A stretch of DNA of 9,287 nucleotides from DATLFA01 sp039934635 (GCA_039934635.1 JBDTLT010000218.1:1-9287), one strand, 5' to 3'; counted from the stretch's first letter, positions 1-6,766 are shown. Numbers and translations: made by a program. The notes: a model not told the origin generated them from the letters alone.

Positions 1-41
1 TCCGCCGCCAGCGCGGCGACCCGGGAGATCGAAGCATCCAT
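1..41 (-). CDS. possible 5' end of a divergent gene (partial)
   Basis: Reading the complementary strand from the ATG at 41-39, an open frame runs off the left edge: M-D-A-S-I-S-R-V-A-A-L-A-A. Eleven of the 13 complete codons end in G or C, as in the firm genes of this window. Such a gene would be divergent from uvrC with about 53 nt between the starts. There is no clear Shine-Dalgarno and no perfect TAnnnT box ahead of the ATG. Thirteen codons are too few to assign a family, and the stretch could equally be non-coding or the tail of something on the + strand. I do not recognise it. Low confidence. Confidence 0.2.
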   Translation of the reverse strand, partial: MDASISRVAALAA

Positions 42-82
42 CTGGCACAGTCAACAGTTCCGGGGGTGTCGGTGGGGGGCCG

Positions 83-88
83 TAGGCT
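83..88 (+). promoter_or_regulatory. -10 box of the uvrC leaderless promoter
   Basis: TAGGCT at 83-88 matches the actinobacterial TAnnnT -10 core and ends 6 nt before the GTG of uvrC. Transcription would therefore begin at or within a base of the start codon, giving a leaderless mRNA. No Shine-Dalgarno is present at normal spacing, which agrees with this. No TTGACA-like -35 is visible. G-runs at 62-66 and 74-79 occupy the region just upstream. Confidence 0.6.
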
Positions 89-94
89 GGGTCC

Positions 95-2017
95 GTGGTT
101 CAGCGGCCGGCCAATATCCCCGACGCGCCGGGGTCGTATCAGTTCAAGGACGCCGAGGGGCGCGTGCTGTACGTGGGCAAGGCCAAGAGCCTGCGGTCGC
201 GGCTGTCCAACTACTTCGTCAACCCGGCGCTGCTGACACCGCGCACGGCGCAGATGGTGACCACGGCGGCGACGGTCGAATGGATCGAGGTGCGCAACGA
301 GCTCGAAGCGTTGATGCTCGAGTTCAACCTCATCAAGCAGCACCGGCCGCGGTTCAACATCCGCCTGGTGGATGACAAGTCGTATCCGTTCCTCGCGGTC
401 ACGCTCAACGAAGACTGGCCCCGCGCCATGGTCATGCGGGGGGCCAAGAAGAAGGGCGTCCGCTACTTCGGCCCCTACGGCCACGCGTATGCCATCCGTG
501 AGACGTTGGATCTGTTGTTGCGCACGTTCCCCATCCGCACGTGCAGCGAACACAAGTACGCGCACCATGAGCGGCTCGGTCGCCCGTGCCTGCTCTTCCA
601 CATCGAGAAGTGTGCGGGGCCGTGCGTCGGCGAGATCGACCATCCGAAATACGACGCGCTGGTGCAAGAGCTGCTGGCCTTCCTCGACGGCGACACCGAC
701 GAAGTGGTCGAGCGGCTCGAAAAGCAGATGTTCGCCTCGTCTGATCGCATGGAGTTCGAGCAGGCGGCCCGGTTGCGCGATCGGCTGACGAGCGTGCGCC
801 GCGCGATCGAAAAGCAACAGATCGTCGCCGACCGCAACGAGGACATCGATGTGATCGGCATCTCCGACGACGAGCTCGAGGCCGCCGTACAGGTTTTCTT
901 CGTGCGCAAGGGTCGGGTCGTCGGACGCAAGGGTTTCATCGTCGACAAGGTCGAAGACCTCACGCCGGCGCAGCTGGTCGACCGCGTGCTCGAGGGCATG
1001 TACGCCGAAGAGCCACCGCTCGGCATCCCCAAGCACGTGTTGGTGCCATGGGAGGCCGACGAGCGCGATCTGCACGAATGGTGGCTGTCCGAGCTGCGCG
1101 AGTCCAAGGTCGAGATCCGAGTGCCGCAGCGCGGCGACAAGCGAGCGTTACTCGAAACGGTCAACCGCAACGCCAAAGAAGAGTTCACGCGGCACCGGCT
1201 GCGTCGCGCCACCGATCACAATTCGAGGGCACAGGCGCTCAACGAGTTGCGCGACCATCTCGAGTTGCCCGAAGCGCCGCTGCGCATCGAGTGCTTCGAC
1301 ATGAGCCACGTACAGGGCAGTGACTACGTGGGGTCGATGGTCGTCGTCGAAGACGGCCTGCCCAAGAAGAGCGACTACCGCCGCTTCAAGATCAAGTCGG
1401 TGCCGGGCAATGACGACTTCGCCGCGATGGAAGAAGTGTTGACGCGGCGCTTCACCGCATACCTCGATGACGTCGCCAAACCGATCGCGGAGCGGGGCGG
1501 CAAGTTCTCGTATCCGCCGCAACTGTTGGTCGTCGACGGCGGCAAGGGTCAGCTGGGGGTGGCCGTGCGGGTACTGCGCGAGCTCGGGCTAGAAGACGAG
1601 ATCCCCGTGTGCGGGTTGGCCAAACAGTTCGAAGAAGTGTTCGTGCCCGGGCGTAGCGAGCCGATCCGCCTGCCCCGCCAATCAGAGGCGCTGTATCTGC
1701 TGCAACGCATCCGTGACGAGTCGCACCGATTCGCCATCACGTATCACCGTCAGTTACGCAACAAGCGCATGACTCGCTCGGCGATCGACGACATCCCCGG
1801 CCTCGGCCCGACGCGCAAGAAGCGTCTACTCAAAGAGCTCGGCGGCGTCACCGCGATCAAGAAGGCCACCCTCGACGACCTCAAAGCGCTCACTTGGTTG
1901 CCCGACCAAGTCGCGTCCGCGATCTACGAACACTTGCACGCGCCGCCGGCCGCGGGCGCGGCGGGAGCGTCGCGCGTGGCGGCCGCGCTGGCGCACCTGC
2001 GGATGAACGATGACTGA
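95..2017 (+). CDS. uvrC: UvrABC system protein C (excinuclease ABC subunit C)
   Basis: UvrC makes the dual incisions on either side of a lesion after UvrA/UvrB loading in cytoplasmic nucleotide excision repair. The 640-aa product has the full architecture. An N-terminal GIY-YIG nuclease (about 11-95) carries PGSYQF and LYVGKAK. The expected Fe-S-type cysteines are C150, C165, C173 and C177. A UVR motif that contacts UvrB lies near 205-240. The RNase H-like nuclease carries D402 (FDMSH), D481 (VVDGGKGQ) and H544 (DESHRFA). A C-terminal helix-hairpin-helix spans about 565-612 (IPGLGPTRKKRLL), followed by an Ala-rich tail. Start: GTG at 95, the first in-frame start before PGSYQF, placed 6 nt after TAGGCT. 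The last 8 nt overlap the methyltransferase start. All nuclease residues that can be recognised are intact, so it should be functional. Family assignment is secure. Confidence 0.98.
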   Translation: MVQRPANIPDAPGSYQFKDAEGRVLYVGKAKSLRSRLSNYFVNPALLTPRTAQMVTTAATVEWIEVRNELEALMLEFNLIKQHRPRFNIRLVDDKSYPFLAVTLNEDWPRAMVMRGAKKKGVRYFGPYGHAYAIRETLDLLLRTFPIRTCSEHKYAHHERLGRPCLLFHIEKCAGPCVGEIDHPKYDALVQELLAFLDGDTDEVVERLEKQMFASSDRMEFEQAARLRDRLTSVRRAIEKQQIVADRNEDIDVIGISDDELEAAVQVFFVRKGRVVGRKGFIVDKVEDLTPAQLVDRVLEGMYAEEPPLGIPKHVLVPWEADERDLHEWWLSELRESKVEIRVPQRGDKRALLETVNRNAKEEFTRHRLRRATDHNSRAQALNELRDHLELPEAPLRIECFDMSHVQGSDYVGSMVVVEDGLPKKSDYRRFKIKSVPGNDDFAAMEEVLTRRFTAYLDDVAKPIAERGGKFSYPPQLLVVDGGKGQLGVAVRVLRELGLEDEIPVCGLAKQFEEVFVPGRSEPIRLPRQSEALYLLQRIRDESHRFAITYHRQLRNKRMTRSAIDDIPGLGPTRKKRLLKELGGVTAIKKATLDDLKALTWLPDQVASAIYEHLHAPPAAGAAGASRVAAALAHLRMNDD

Positions 2018-2738
2018 TCGCGACCTGTGGGAAGCGCACGCGCAATGGTGGCAAGACGGGTTCACCGAAGGCACTGACCCGGAGTACGACGAGCAGATCA
2101 TCCCGCTCGCGGCCGAACACCTCGAGGGCGCGCGACGCGTACTCGACATCGGCTGCGGCGAAGGCCAGATTGCTCGCGTCGCGCACGGCGCCGGCGCGGA
2201 GTTCGTCCTCGGACTCGACCCGACCATCGCGCAGATCGTCGAGGCGCAACACCGCGCCGGCGGCCCGCTCTACGCGCGGGCCGAAGCCTCGGCACTGCCG
2301 TGCGCGGACGGGTCGTTCGACGCGGTGGTGGCCTGCCTCGTGTTCGAGCACATCGTCGATGTCGACTCGGCCATCGCCGAGGTCGGTCGCGTGCTGGCGC
2401 CGGGTGGCCGCTTCTTGTTCTTCCTCAACCATCCGTTGTTGCAGACACCGGGCAGCGGTTGGATCGACGACCACATGATCGAACCGCCCGAGCAGTACTG
2501 GCGCATCGGGCCGTACCTCGTCGAGTCGATCGAGATCGAGGAGATCGCGAAGGACGTGCACTTGCCCTATGTGCACCGTCCGCTGAGTCGCTATGTCAAC
2601 GCGATGGCCGCGGCCGGCCTGTTCATCCGCCAGATGCACGAGCCGGCACCGCCGCCCGGGTTCATCGCGCGGGCGACCGAATACGCCGAGGCGGCCACGA
2701 TCCCGCGGCTGCTTTTCATGCACTGTGAACGCTTGTGA
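2010..2738 (+). CDS. class I SAM-dependent methyltransferase, substrate unknown
   Basis: A 242-aa protein with the Rossmann-like methyltransferase fold of the Methyltransf_11/UbiE-like group. Motif I, the SAM-binding glycine loop VLDIGCGEG, is at 44-52. The acidic end of strand 2 is D70 (LGLD). The adenine-side segment ASALPCADGSFDAV is at 93-106, and the post-motif EVGRVLAPGGRFLF is at 124-137. The C-terminal third (about 140-242) is rich in Pro, His and aromatic residues (HRPLSRYVNA, EPAPPPG) and probably forms the substrate lid. No membrane segment or signal peptide is seen. ATG at 2010 lies inside the last codons of uvrC, an 8-nt overlap that implies co-transcription and coupled translation. 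The substrate cannot be read from sequence; a small molecule is more usual for this fold than DNA. Any role in repair is inference from position only. The gene is not part of the usual actinobacterial uvrC-rapZ block. Confidence 0.88.
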   Translation: MTDRDLWEAHAQWWQDGFTEGTDPEYDEQIIPLAAEHLEGARRVLDIGCGEGQIARVAHGAGAEFVLGLDPTIAQIVEAQHRAGGPLYARAEASALPCADGSFDAVVACLVFEHIVDVDSAIAEVGRVLAPGGRFLFFLNHPLLQTPGSGWIDDHMIEPPEQYWRIGPYLVESIEIEEIAKDVHLPYVHRPLSRYVNAMAAAGLFIRQMHEPAPPPGFIARATEYAEAATIPRLLFMHCERL

Positions 2739-2774
2739 CTGCGGTATCCGGTCAGGTCCGGGCGACGCGTCCAG

Positions 2775-2780
2775 TAGCCT
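2775..2780 (+). promoter_or_regulatory. -10 box of the rapZ leaderless promoter
   Basis: TAGCCT at 2775-2780 lies 7 nt before the rapZ ATG, the same geometry as at uvrC and secG. The 49-nt gap after the methyltransferase contains no good Shine-Dalgarno and no clear -35. This suggests rapZ can be transcribed independently as a leaderless message, although read-through from uvrC is also possible. Confidence 0.6.
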
Positions 2781-2787
2781 CCGACCG

Positions 2788-3636
2788 ATGAGCGAGATCG
2801 TCGTCATCGCGGGGTTGTCGGGGGCGGGTCGTAGCACCGTCGCGAACAATCTCGAAGATCTCGGCTGGTACAAGATCGACAACGTGCCCCTCGCGCTCGT
2901 GCCGCTCGTGGCCGAGCTGCCGTCGGCCGCCGGGGGCAAGTACGAGCGCATGGTGATCGTGCTCGGGACCACGGGTCACGAAGAGGTGATCCCGGCGCTG
3001 GCCGACGTGCGCCACAGCGGTGTGCGGGTGCGCATCGTGTTCCTCGAGGCGGCGAGCAGCGTGCTCGTACGGCGCTACGAGAACACCCGTCGTCCCCATC
3101 CGTTTGCGATGACCAAGAGCGTCGTCGATGCCATCGAAGACGAGCGGCGCGCGCTCGAAGAGGTCAAAGCCGAAGCCGACATCGTCATCGACACGACCGA
3201 TCTCAACGTGCACCAATTACGCGATCGCATCGTCGACCTGTTCGGCCACGAGTCGCCGCGTGTGGGCATGCACACGCGGGTGCTGTCGTTCGGCTACAAG
3301 CACGGCCTGCCGATCGATGTCGACATCGTGATCGATTGCCGGTTCCTGCCCAACCCACACTGGGTCGACGAACTGCGGCCGAAGTCCGGCCTCGACCCCG
3401 CGGTCGCGGCCTACGTGATGGGCCAGCCCGCGACGGCGCCCTTCCTCGAGCGGCTCGAACGCTTGCTGAGCCTGGTCATGCCCCAATTCGTGCAGGAGGG
3501 CAAGTCATATCTCACGATCGCGTTCGGCTGCACCGGCGGTCACCACCGGTCGGTTGTCATCACCGAGCAGGTGGCGGCAATGCTGCGCCGGCTGGGCTAC
3601 GACCCGACCGTGGCGCACCGCGACATACACAACTGA
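2788..3636 (+). CDS. rapZ: RapZ/YvcJ family P-loop nucleotide-binding protein (RNase adaptor family)
   Basis: A 282-aa cytoplasmic protein matching the RapZ (YhbJ/YvcJ) family along its whole length. The N-terminal P-loop domain has Walker A GLSGAGRST at 9-17, with Arg where most P-loops have Lys, a change I recall from other actinobacterial RapZ proteins. It is followed by LEDLGWYKIDNVP, then RRYENTRRPHPF near 95-106 and VIDTTDLNVHQLR near 133-145. The C-terminal domain has SFGYKHGLP (167-175), DCRFLPNPHW (183-192) and GCTGGHHRSV (247-256). H191, T249, G250 and R254 correspond to residues that bind glucosamine-6-phosphate in E. coli RapZ. E. coli RapZ controls GlmZ decay; the actinobacterial role is not settled. 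Start: ATG at 2788, 7 nt after TAGCCT, beginning just ahead of the P-loop. Normally yvcK and whiA follow it; here gap follows directly. Confidence 0.95.
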   Translation: MSEIVVIAGLSGAGRSTVANNLEDLGWYKIDNVPLALVPLVAELPSAAGGKYERMVIVLGTTGHEEVIPALADVRHSGVRVRIVFLEAASSVLVRRYENTRRPHPFAMTKSVVDAIEDERRALEEVKAEADIVIDTTDLNVHQLRDRIVDLFGHESPRVGMHTRVLSFGYKHGLPIDVDIVIDCRFLPNPHWVDELRPKSGLDPAVAAYVMGQPATAPFLERLERLLSLVMPQFVQEGKSYLTIAFGCTGGHHRSVVITEQVAAMLRRLGYDPTVAHRDIHN

Positions 3637-3648
3637 CGCATTGGCGTC
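3635..3648 (+). terminator. small hairpin at the end of rapZ (weak terminator candidate)
   Basis: A perfect 5-bp stem GACGC/GCGTC (3635-3639 with 3644-3648) closes a 4-nt ATTG loop right at the rapZ stop codon. No T-run follows, so it is at best a factor-dependent or partial terminator, or chance. Confidence 0.2.
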
Positions 3649-3668
3649 GCCATTGAGTCCGGCCGGGT

Positions 3669-3674
3669 TATCGT
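3669..3674 (+). promoter_or_regulatory. candidate -10 box ahead of the gap leader ORF
   Basis: TATCGT at 3669-3674 fits TAnnnT and lies 7 nt before an in-frame GTG at 3682. It departs from the TAnnCT form of the other boxes here and has no visible -35. If real, it gives a gap mRNA starting at 3682, with an 83-nt region ahead of the gap ATG. Confidence 0.35.
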
Positions 3675-3681
3675 CGTCGGT

Positions 3682-3768
3682 GTGGCCAGCGACGATGTGG
3701 CATTGGGCCGCGTGACGTGCTGCCATAGAGCGACATTTTTCGCCACTGAGAGAGGATCTTGCGAATGA
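3682..3768 (+). CDS. possible 28-codon leaderless leader ORF upstream of gap
   Basis: A GTG at 3682, 7 nt after TATCGT, opens a 28-codon frame ending in the TGA at 3766-3768. That stop overlaps the gap ATG (3765-3767) as AATGA, the arrangement expected for translational coupling. The peptide has no recognised domain, no membrane segment and three Cys, including a tandem pair (VTCCHR, from TGC TGC). The Shine-Dalgarno of gap lies inside its last codons, so ribosomes translating it would end on the gap start. Short leaderless ORFs are common in mycobacterial transcriptomes. Whether this one is translated is inference; the position and the stop overlap are directly visible. Confidence 0.33.
   Translation: MASDDVALGRVTCCHRATFFATERGSCE
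3750..3756 (+). promoter_or_regulatory. Shine-Dalgarno deciding the gap start
   Basis: GAGAGGA at 3750-3756 lies 8 nt before the ATG at 3765. It would be too close to the in-frame TTG at 3759, so it selects the ATG. It is the clearest Shine-Dalgarno in the window, in contrast with the leaderless genes. Confidence 0.7.
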
Positions 3769-4796
3769 CCGTCCGCGTTGGGATCAACGGCTTCGGCCGC
3801 ATCGGCCGTAACTTCTTGCGTGCGGCGAAGAAGCGCAACGCCGACATCGACTTCGTCGCCGTCAACGACCTCGGGTCGGTTGCCGCGATGGCGCACCTCT
3901 TGAAGTACGACTCGGTGCTCGGTCGCCTCGAATACGACATCAAGGTGCAAAAGGACGGCATCTCGGTCGACGGAGATCTGCTCAAGGTGTTGGCCGTGCG
4001 CGATCCCAAGACGCTGCCGTGGGGCGACCTCGGTGTCGACGTCGTTGTCGAGTCCACCGGCATCTTCACCGATCGCGAGAAGGCCGCGTTCCACCTCGAG
4101 GCCGGCGCACCGCGCGTCATCGTGAGTGCACCGTCCAATGGCGCCGACGCCACGTTCGTGTTCGGCGTCAACGAGGACACCTACGACCCGGCCAAGCATT
4201 TCGTCGTGTCCAACGCGTCGTGCACCACCAACTGCTTCGTGCCGATGGTGAAGGTGCTCGACGACGCGTTCGGCGTCGACAAAGGCCTCATGACGACGAT
4301 TCACGCGTACACCGGCGATCAACTGTTGGTCGACGGCCCGCACAGCGACATGCGCCGGGCGCGCGCCGCGGCCATCAACATCGTGCCGTCGTCGACGGGT
4401 GCGGCCCGGGCGACCGGTCTGGTACTGCAGGCGATGAAGGGCCGTCTCGACGGCACCTCGTTCCGCGTGCCGGTGGCTGATGGTTCGATCACCGACTTCA
4501 CCGCGATCCTCAGCCGTGACGTCACCATCGCCGAGGTCAACGCGGCGTTCAAGAAGGCGGCCAAGGATCGTCGACTGGGCAAGGTGATCGAATACAGCGA
4601 AGAGCCGTTGGTGTCGACCGACATCGTCGGTTCGCCGGCATCGTGCACGTTCGACTCGGGCTTGACGATGGCGATCGGCAATCTCGTCAAGATCTGCGGT
4701 TGGTACGACAACGAGTGGGGTTACTCCAACCGTCTCGTCGATCTCGTCTCCTACATCGGCAAAAAGTCGCCGAAGCGCAAGGTCGCCAAGAAGTGA
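3765..4796 (+). CDS. gap: type I glyceraldehyde-3-phosphate dehydrogenase
   Basis: Oxidises and phosphorylates glyceraldehyde-3-phosphate to 1,3-bisphosphoglycerate with reduction of NAD(P)+, in the cytoplasm, normally as a tetramer. The 343-aa sequence has the N-terminal dinucleotide loop INGFGRIGR (7-15). D35 (VAVND) is the acidic residue that usually favours NAD+. The catalytic motif SNASCTTN has C153, and its partner is H180 (TTIHAYTGDQ). Phosphate-site segments are RRARAAAINIVPSSTGAA (197-214), and the C-terminal signature is WYDNEWGYSNR. The start is the ATG at 3765, supported by GAGAGGA 8 nt upstream. The C-terminus runs about 12 residues past the usual end and is Lys/Arg-rich (GKKSPKRKVAKK). 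The stop overlaps the pgk start (GTGA), so the genes are co-translated. Coenzyme preference is inferred from D35 only. Confidence 0.98.
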   Translation: MTVRVGINGFGRIGRNFLRAAKKRNADIDFVAVNDLGSVAAMAHLLKYDSVLGRLEYDIKVQKDGISVDGDLLKVLAVRDPKTLPWGDLGVDVVVESTGIFTDREKAAFHLEAGAPRVIVSAPSNGADATFVFGVNEDTYDPAKHFVVSNASCTTNCFVPMVKVLDDAFGVDKGLMTTIHAYTGDQLLVDGPHSDMRRARAAAINIVPSSTGAARATGLVLQAMKGRLDGTSFRVPVADGSITDFTAILSRDVTIAEVNAAFKKAAKDRRLGKVIEYSEEPLVSTDIVGSPASCTFDSGLTMAIGNLVKICGWYDNEWGYSNRLVDLVSYIGKKSPKRKVAKK

Positions 4797-5923
4797 GGGT
4801 TCCCCAACTCGAAGATCTGGGGGACATCACCGGCAAGAACGTGTTGCTGCGCGCCGATTTCAACGTGCCGCTCAGCAAGGGTGTGATCACCGACGATCTG
4901 CGTATGCGCGCCGCGTTGCCGACGATCGAATGGCTCGTCGAGCGCGGTGCCAATGTCACCGCGTGCAGCCATCTCGGCCGGCCCAAGGGCAAGCCCGATC
5001 CGCAGTATTCGATGGAGCCCGTGCGCGAACACCTTGCAATGCTTGCGCCCTCGGTCGGCTTGTTGGAGAACTTGCGTTTCAATGCGGGCGAAGAGAAGAA
5101 CGATCCCGCGTTCGTACAGGAGTTGATCAAGGGCTTCGATCTCTACGTCAACGATGCCTTCGGCGCTTCGCATCGCGCGCACGCGTCGATCGTGGGGCCG
5201 CCACAGTTCTTGCCGTCGGCGGCGGGGCGATTGTTGGCCAAAGAAGTCGAGGTGCTCACGGGATTGCGCGCCCACCCGAAGCGTCCGTTCGTGGCGATCC
5301 TCGGTGGCGCCAAGATCAGCGACAAGCTCGGCGTGGTCGAAGCGTTGCTCGACATCGTCGATTCGCTGATCATCGGCGGCGGCATGTGCTTCACGTTCCT
5401 CAAGGCCCAGGGTTATTCGATCGGCTCCTCGTTGTGCGAAGCCGACATGGTCGAAACCTGTGCGCGGCTGCTGGCGTCGGGCAAGGTGATCCATCTGCCG
5501 AGCGACATCGTGGCGTTGGGCCCTGGCGGGAAGATCGGCGATCCATCGGCGGGCGGCGATGTTCGTCAGTTGGGCGTCAACATCCCCGACGGATGGATGG
5601 GCCTCGACATCGGCCCGGGCACGGCCGCCGAGTTCACCGATGTGATCCTCGACGCGCGCACGGTGCTGTGGAACGGTCCGATGGGTGTGTTCGAAGATCC
5701 GCGTTTCGAAGCCGGCACGCGCACCGTGGCGCAGGCAGTGGCCGATACCAAAGCATTCACGGTGATCGGCGGGGGCGACAGCGCGGCCGCGGTCAAGGAG
5801 TTCGGCTTCGCCGACCGGGTCGATTGGGTGTCGACCGGCGGCGGTGCGTCGCTCGAGTTGATCGAGCAGGGAGACCTACCCGGCCTCGAGGCATTGCGCA
5901 CCGCATCAAACGCACCCGCATAG
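4793..5923 (+). CDS. pgk: phosphoglycerate kinase, short form
   Basis: Transfers phosphate from 1,3-bisphosphoglycerate to ADP (reversibly), next after Gap in glycolysis; cytoplasmic. Motifs: RADFNVP (20-26), SHLGRPKG (59-66), LLENLRF (90-96), VNDAFGASHRAHAS (119-132), LGGAKISDK (170-178), WNGPMGVFE (293-301), VIGGGDSAA (324-332) and STGGGAS (347-353). All substrate and nucleotide residues I can identify are present. The protein is only 376 aa. Against T. maritima PGK, from memory, about 24 residues are missing between LAMLAPS and VGLLEN (residues 82-88), in frame. Start: the GTG at 4793, which overlaps the gap stop as GTGA. There is no strong Shine-Dalgarno, so translation is probably coupled to gap. 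A longer open frame extends upstream but runs through gap in another frame and is not used. tpiA follows after 34 nt. Confidence 0.97.
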   Translation: MRVPQLEDLGDITGKNVLLRADFNVPLSKGVITDDLRMRAALPTIEWLVERGANVTACSHLGRPKGKPDPQYSMEPVREHLAMLAPSVGLLENLRFNAGEEKNDPAFVQELIKGFDLYVNDAFGASHRAHASIVGPPQFLPSAAGRLLAKEVEVLTGLRAHPKRPFVAILGGAKISDKLGVVEALLDIVDSLIIGGGMCFTFLKAQGYSIGSSLCEADMVETCARLLASGKVIHLPSDIVALGPGGKIGDPSAGGDVRQLGVNIPDGWMGLDIGPGTAAEFTDVILDARTVLWNGPMGVFEDPRFEAGTRTVAQAVADTKAFTVIGGGDSAAAVKEFGFADRVDWVSTGGGASLELIEQGDLPGLEALRTASNAPA

Positions 5924-5947
5924 CGCAGAGACCCAGCAGTTCGACGC

Positions 5948-5952
5948 GAGGA
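5948..5952 (+). promoter_or_regulatory. Shine-Dalgarno deciding the tpiA start
   Basis: GAGGA at 5948-5952 is 5 nt from the ATG at 5958 but overlaps the in-frame ATG at 5952. This favours the second ATG as the start of tpiA. Confidence 0.55.
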
Positions 5953-5957
5953 TGAAC

Positions 5958-6734
5958 ATGAGCGCCCGCAAACCGTTGATCAGTGGCAACTGGAAGATGA
6001 ACCACAATCACTTCGAGGCGATACAGACAGTGCAAAAGCTGTCGTACGCACTGTCGAAGGACGATTACGAGGAGGTCGACGTCTCGATCCATCCTCCGTT
6101 CACCGACATCCGGTCGGTGCAGACCGTGCTCGAAGCCGACCACATCCCGGTGGCACTCGGCGCGCAGCATTGCCATTGGGAAGAAAAGGGCGCATTCACC
6201 GGTGAGGTCTCACCGGCGATGCTGGCGAAGCTGAACGTGCGCTATGTGATTGCCGGGCACAGCGAGCGCCGTGAGCTGTTCGGTGAGCTCGACCCGCACG
6301 TCAATCTGAAGGTGCGGGCGATTCTCAAGTGGGGGATGACGCCGATCCTGTGCGTCGGCGAGACGCTCGACGAGCGTGAGGCCGGCACCACCGAGGACAA
6401 GGTCAGCGGCCAGACGGTGAATTGCCTGGCCGACGTCAAGGCCGAGGACGTCGCCCGCCTGGTGATCGCGTACGAGCCGATCTGGGCCATCGGCACCGGG
6501 CTCAACGCCACGCCGGAGGATGCACAGGCCGTGTGCGGGCACATCCGGGGCATTGTCAAGGCCCGGTGGGGCGCCGACTGCGCCGCTGCGGTGCGCATTC
6601 AGTACGGCGGGTCGGTCAAGTCGTCCAACGCCGCGGCCCTGATGGCCATGCCCGACATCGACGGCGCACTCGTGGGCGGGGCCAGCCTCGATGCCGACGA
6701 GTTCGCCCGCATCTGCAACTTCCGCCTGGCGTAG
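5958..6734 (+). CDS. tpiA: triosephosphate isomerase
   Basis: Interconverts dihydroxyacetone phosphate and glyceraldehyde-3-phosphate; a cytoplasmic (beta/alpha)8 dimer. The 258-aa product has NWKMN (N11, K13), GAQHCHWEEKGAFTGE (68-83), the catalytic His in AGHSERRE (H101), the catalytic Glu in AYEPIWAIGTG (E173) with the flexible loop after it, and the phosphate-binding YGGSVK (216-221) and LVGGASL (238-244). Length is normal for the family. I place the start at the second ATG (5958) because GAGGA then sits at 5-nt spacing; using 5952 adds two residues and leaves almost no room for a Shine-Dalgarno. It lies 34 nt after pgk with no terminator or promoter box seen, so it probably belongs to the gap-pgk-tpiA message. 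Every catalytic residue is intact. Confidence 0.98.
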   Translation: MSARKPLISGNWKMNHNHFEAIQTVQKLSYALSKDDYEEVDVSIHPPFTDIRSVQTVLEADHIPVALGAQHCHWEEKGAFTGEVSPAMLAKLNVRYVIAGHSERRELFGELDPHVNLKVRAILKWGMTPILCVGETLDEREAGTTEDKVSGQTVNCLADVKAEDVARLVIAYEPIWAIGTGLNATPEDAQAVCGHIRGIVKARWGADCAAAVRIQYGGSVKSSNAAALMAMPDIDGALVGGASLDADEFARICNFRLA

Positions 6735-6753
6735 CGGCTCCGCCAAGCTCCGG

Positions 6754-6759
6754 TAAGCT
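6754..6759 (+). promoter_or_regulatory. -10 box of the secG leaderless promoter
   Basis: TAAGCT at 6754-6759 lies 7 nt before the first ATG of secG, in the 32-nt gap after tpiA. Between it and the ATG is a C-run and no Shine-Dalgarno. AAGCT is also present at 6745-6749, so the stretch carries a short direct repeat. No -35 is evident. Confidence 0.6.
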
Positions 6760-6766
6760 GACCCCC

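Noticed and set aside
2593..2787. Longer N-terminus for RapZ
   Set aside because: The upstream part is out-of-frame methyltransferase sequence. The family starts a few residues before the P-loop, at ATG 2788.
1890..2972. 360-codon open frame on the complementary strand across uvrC end, methyltransferase and rapZ start
   Set aside because: It has low-complexity Arg/Ala/Gly composition with no domain, and lies antisense to three well-supported genes; a shadow of high-GC coding.
3597..4343. 248-codon antisense frame over the rapZ-gap junction, considered as a possible yvcK/whiA remnant
   Set aside because: Its His/Val/Asp-rich sequence matches no YvcK or WhiA motif and mirrors the gap codons.
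4643..4792. Longer N-terminus for PGK
   Set aside because: The extension lies inside gap in another frame and is Arg/Gln-rich. PGK homology begins just after the GTG at 4793.
5030..5065. Frameshift or sequencing error as the cause of the short PGK
   Set aside because: The frame is continuous and correct motifs resume at once on both sides. A 24-codon loss is a multiple of three.
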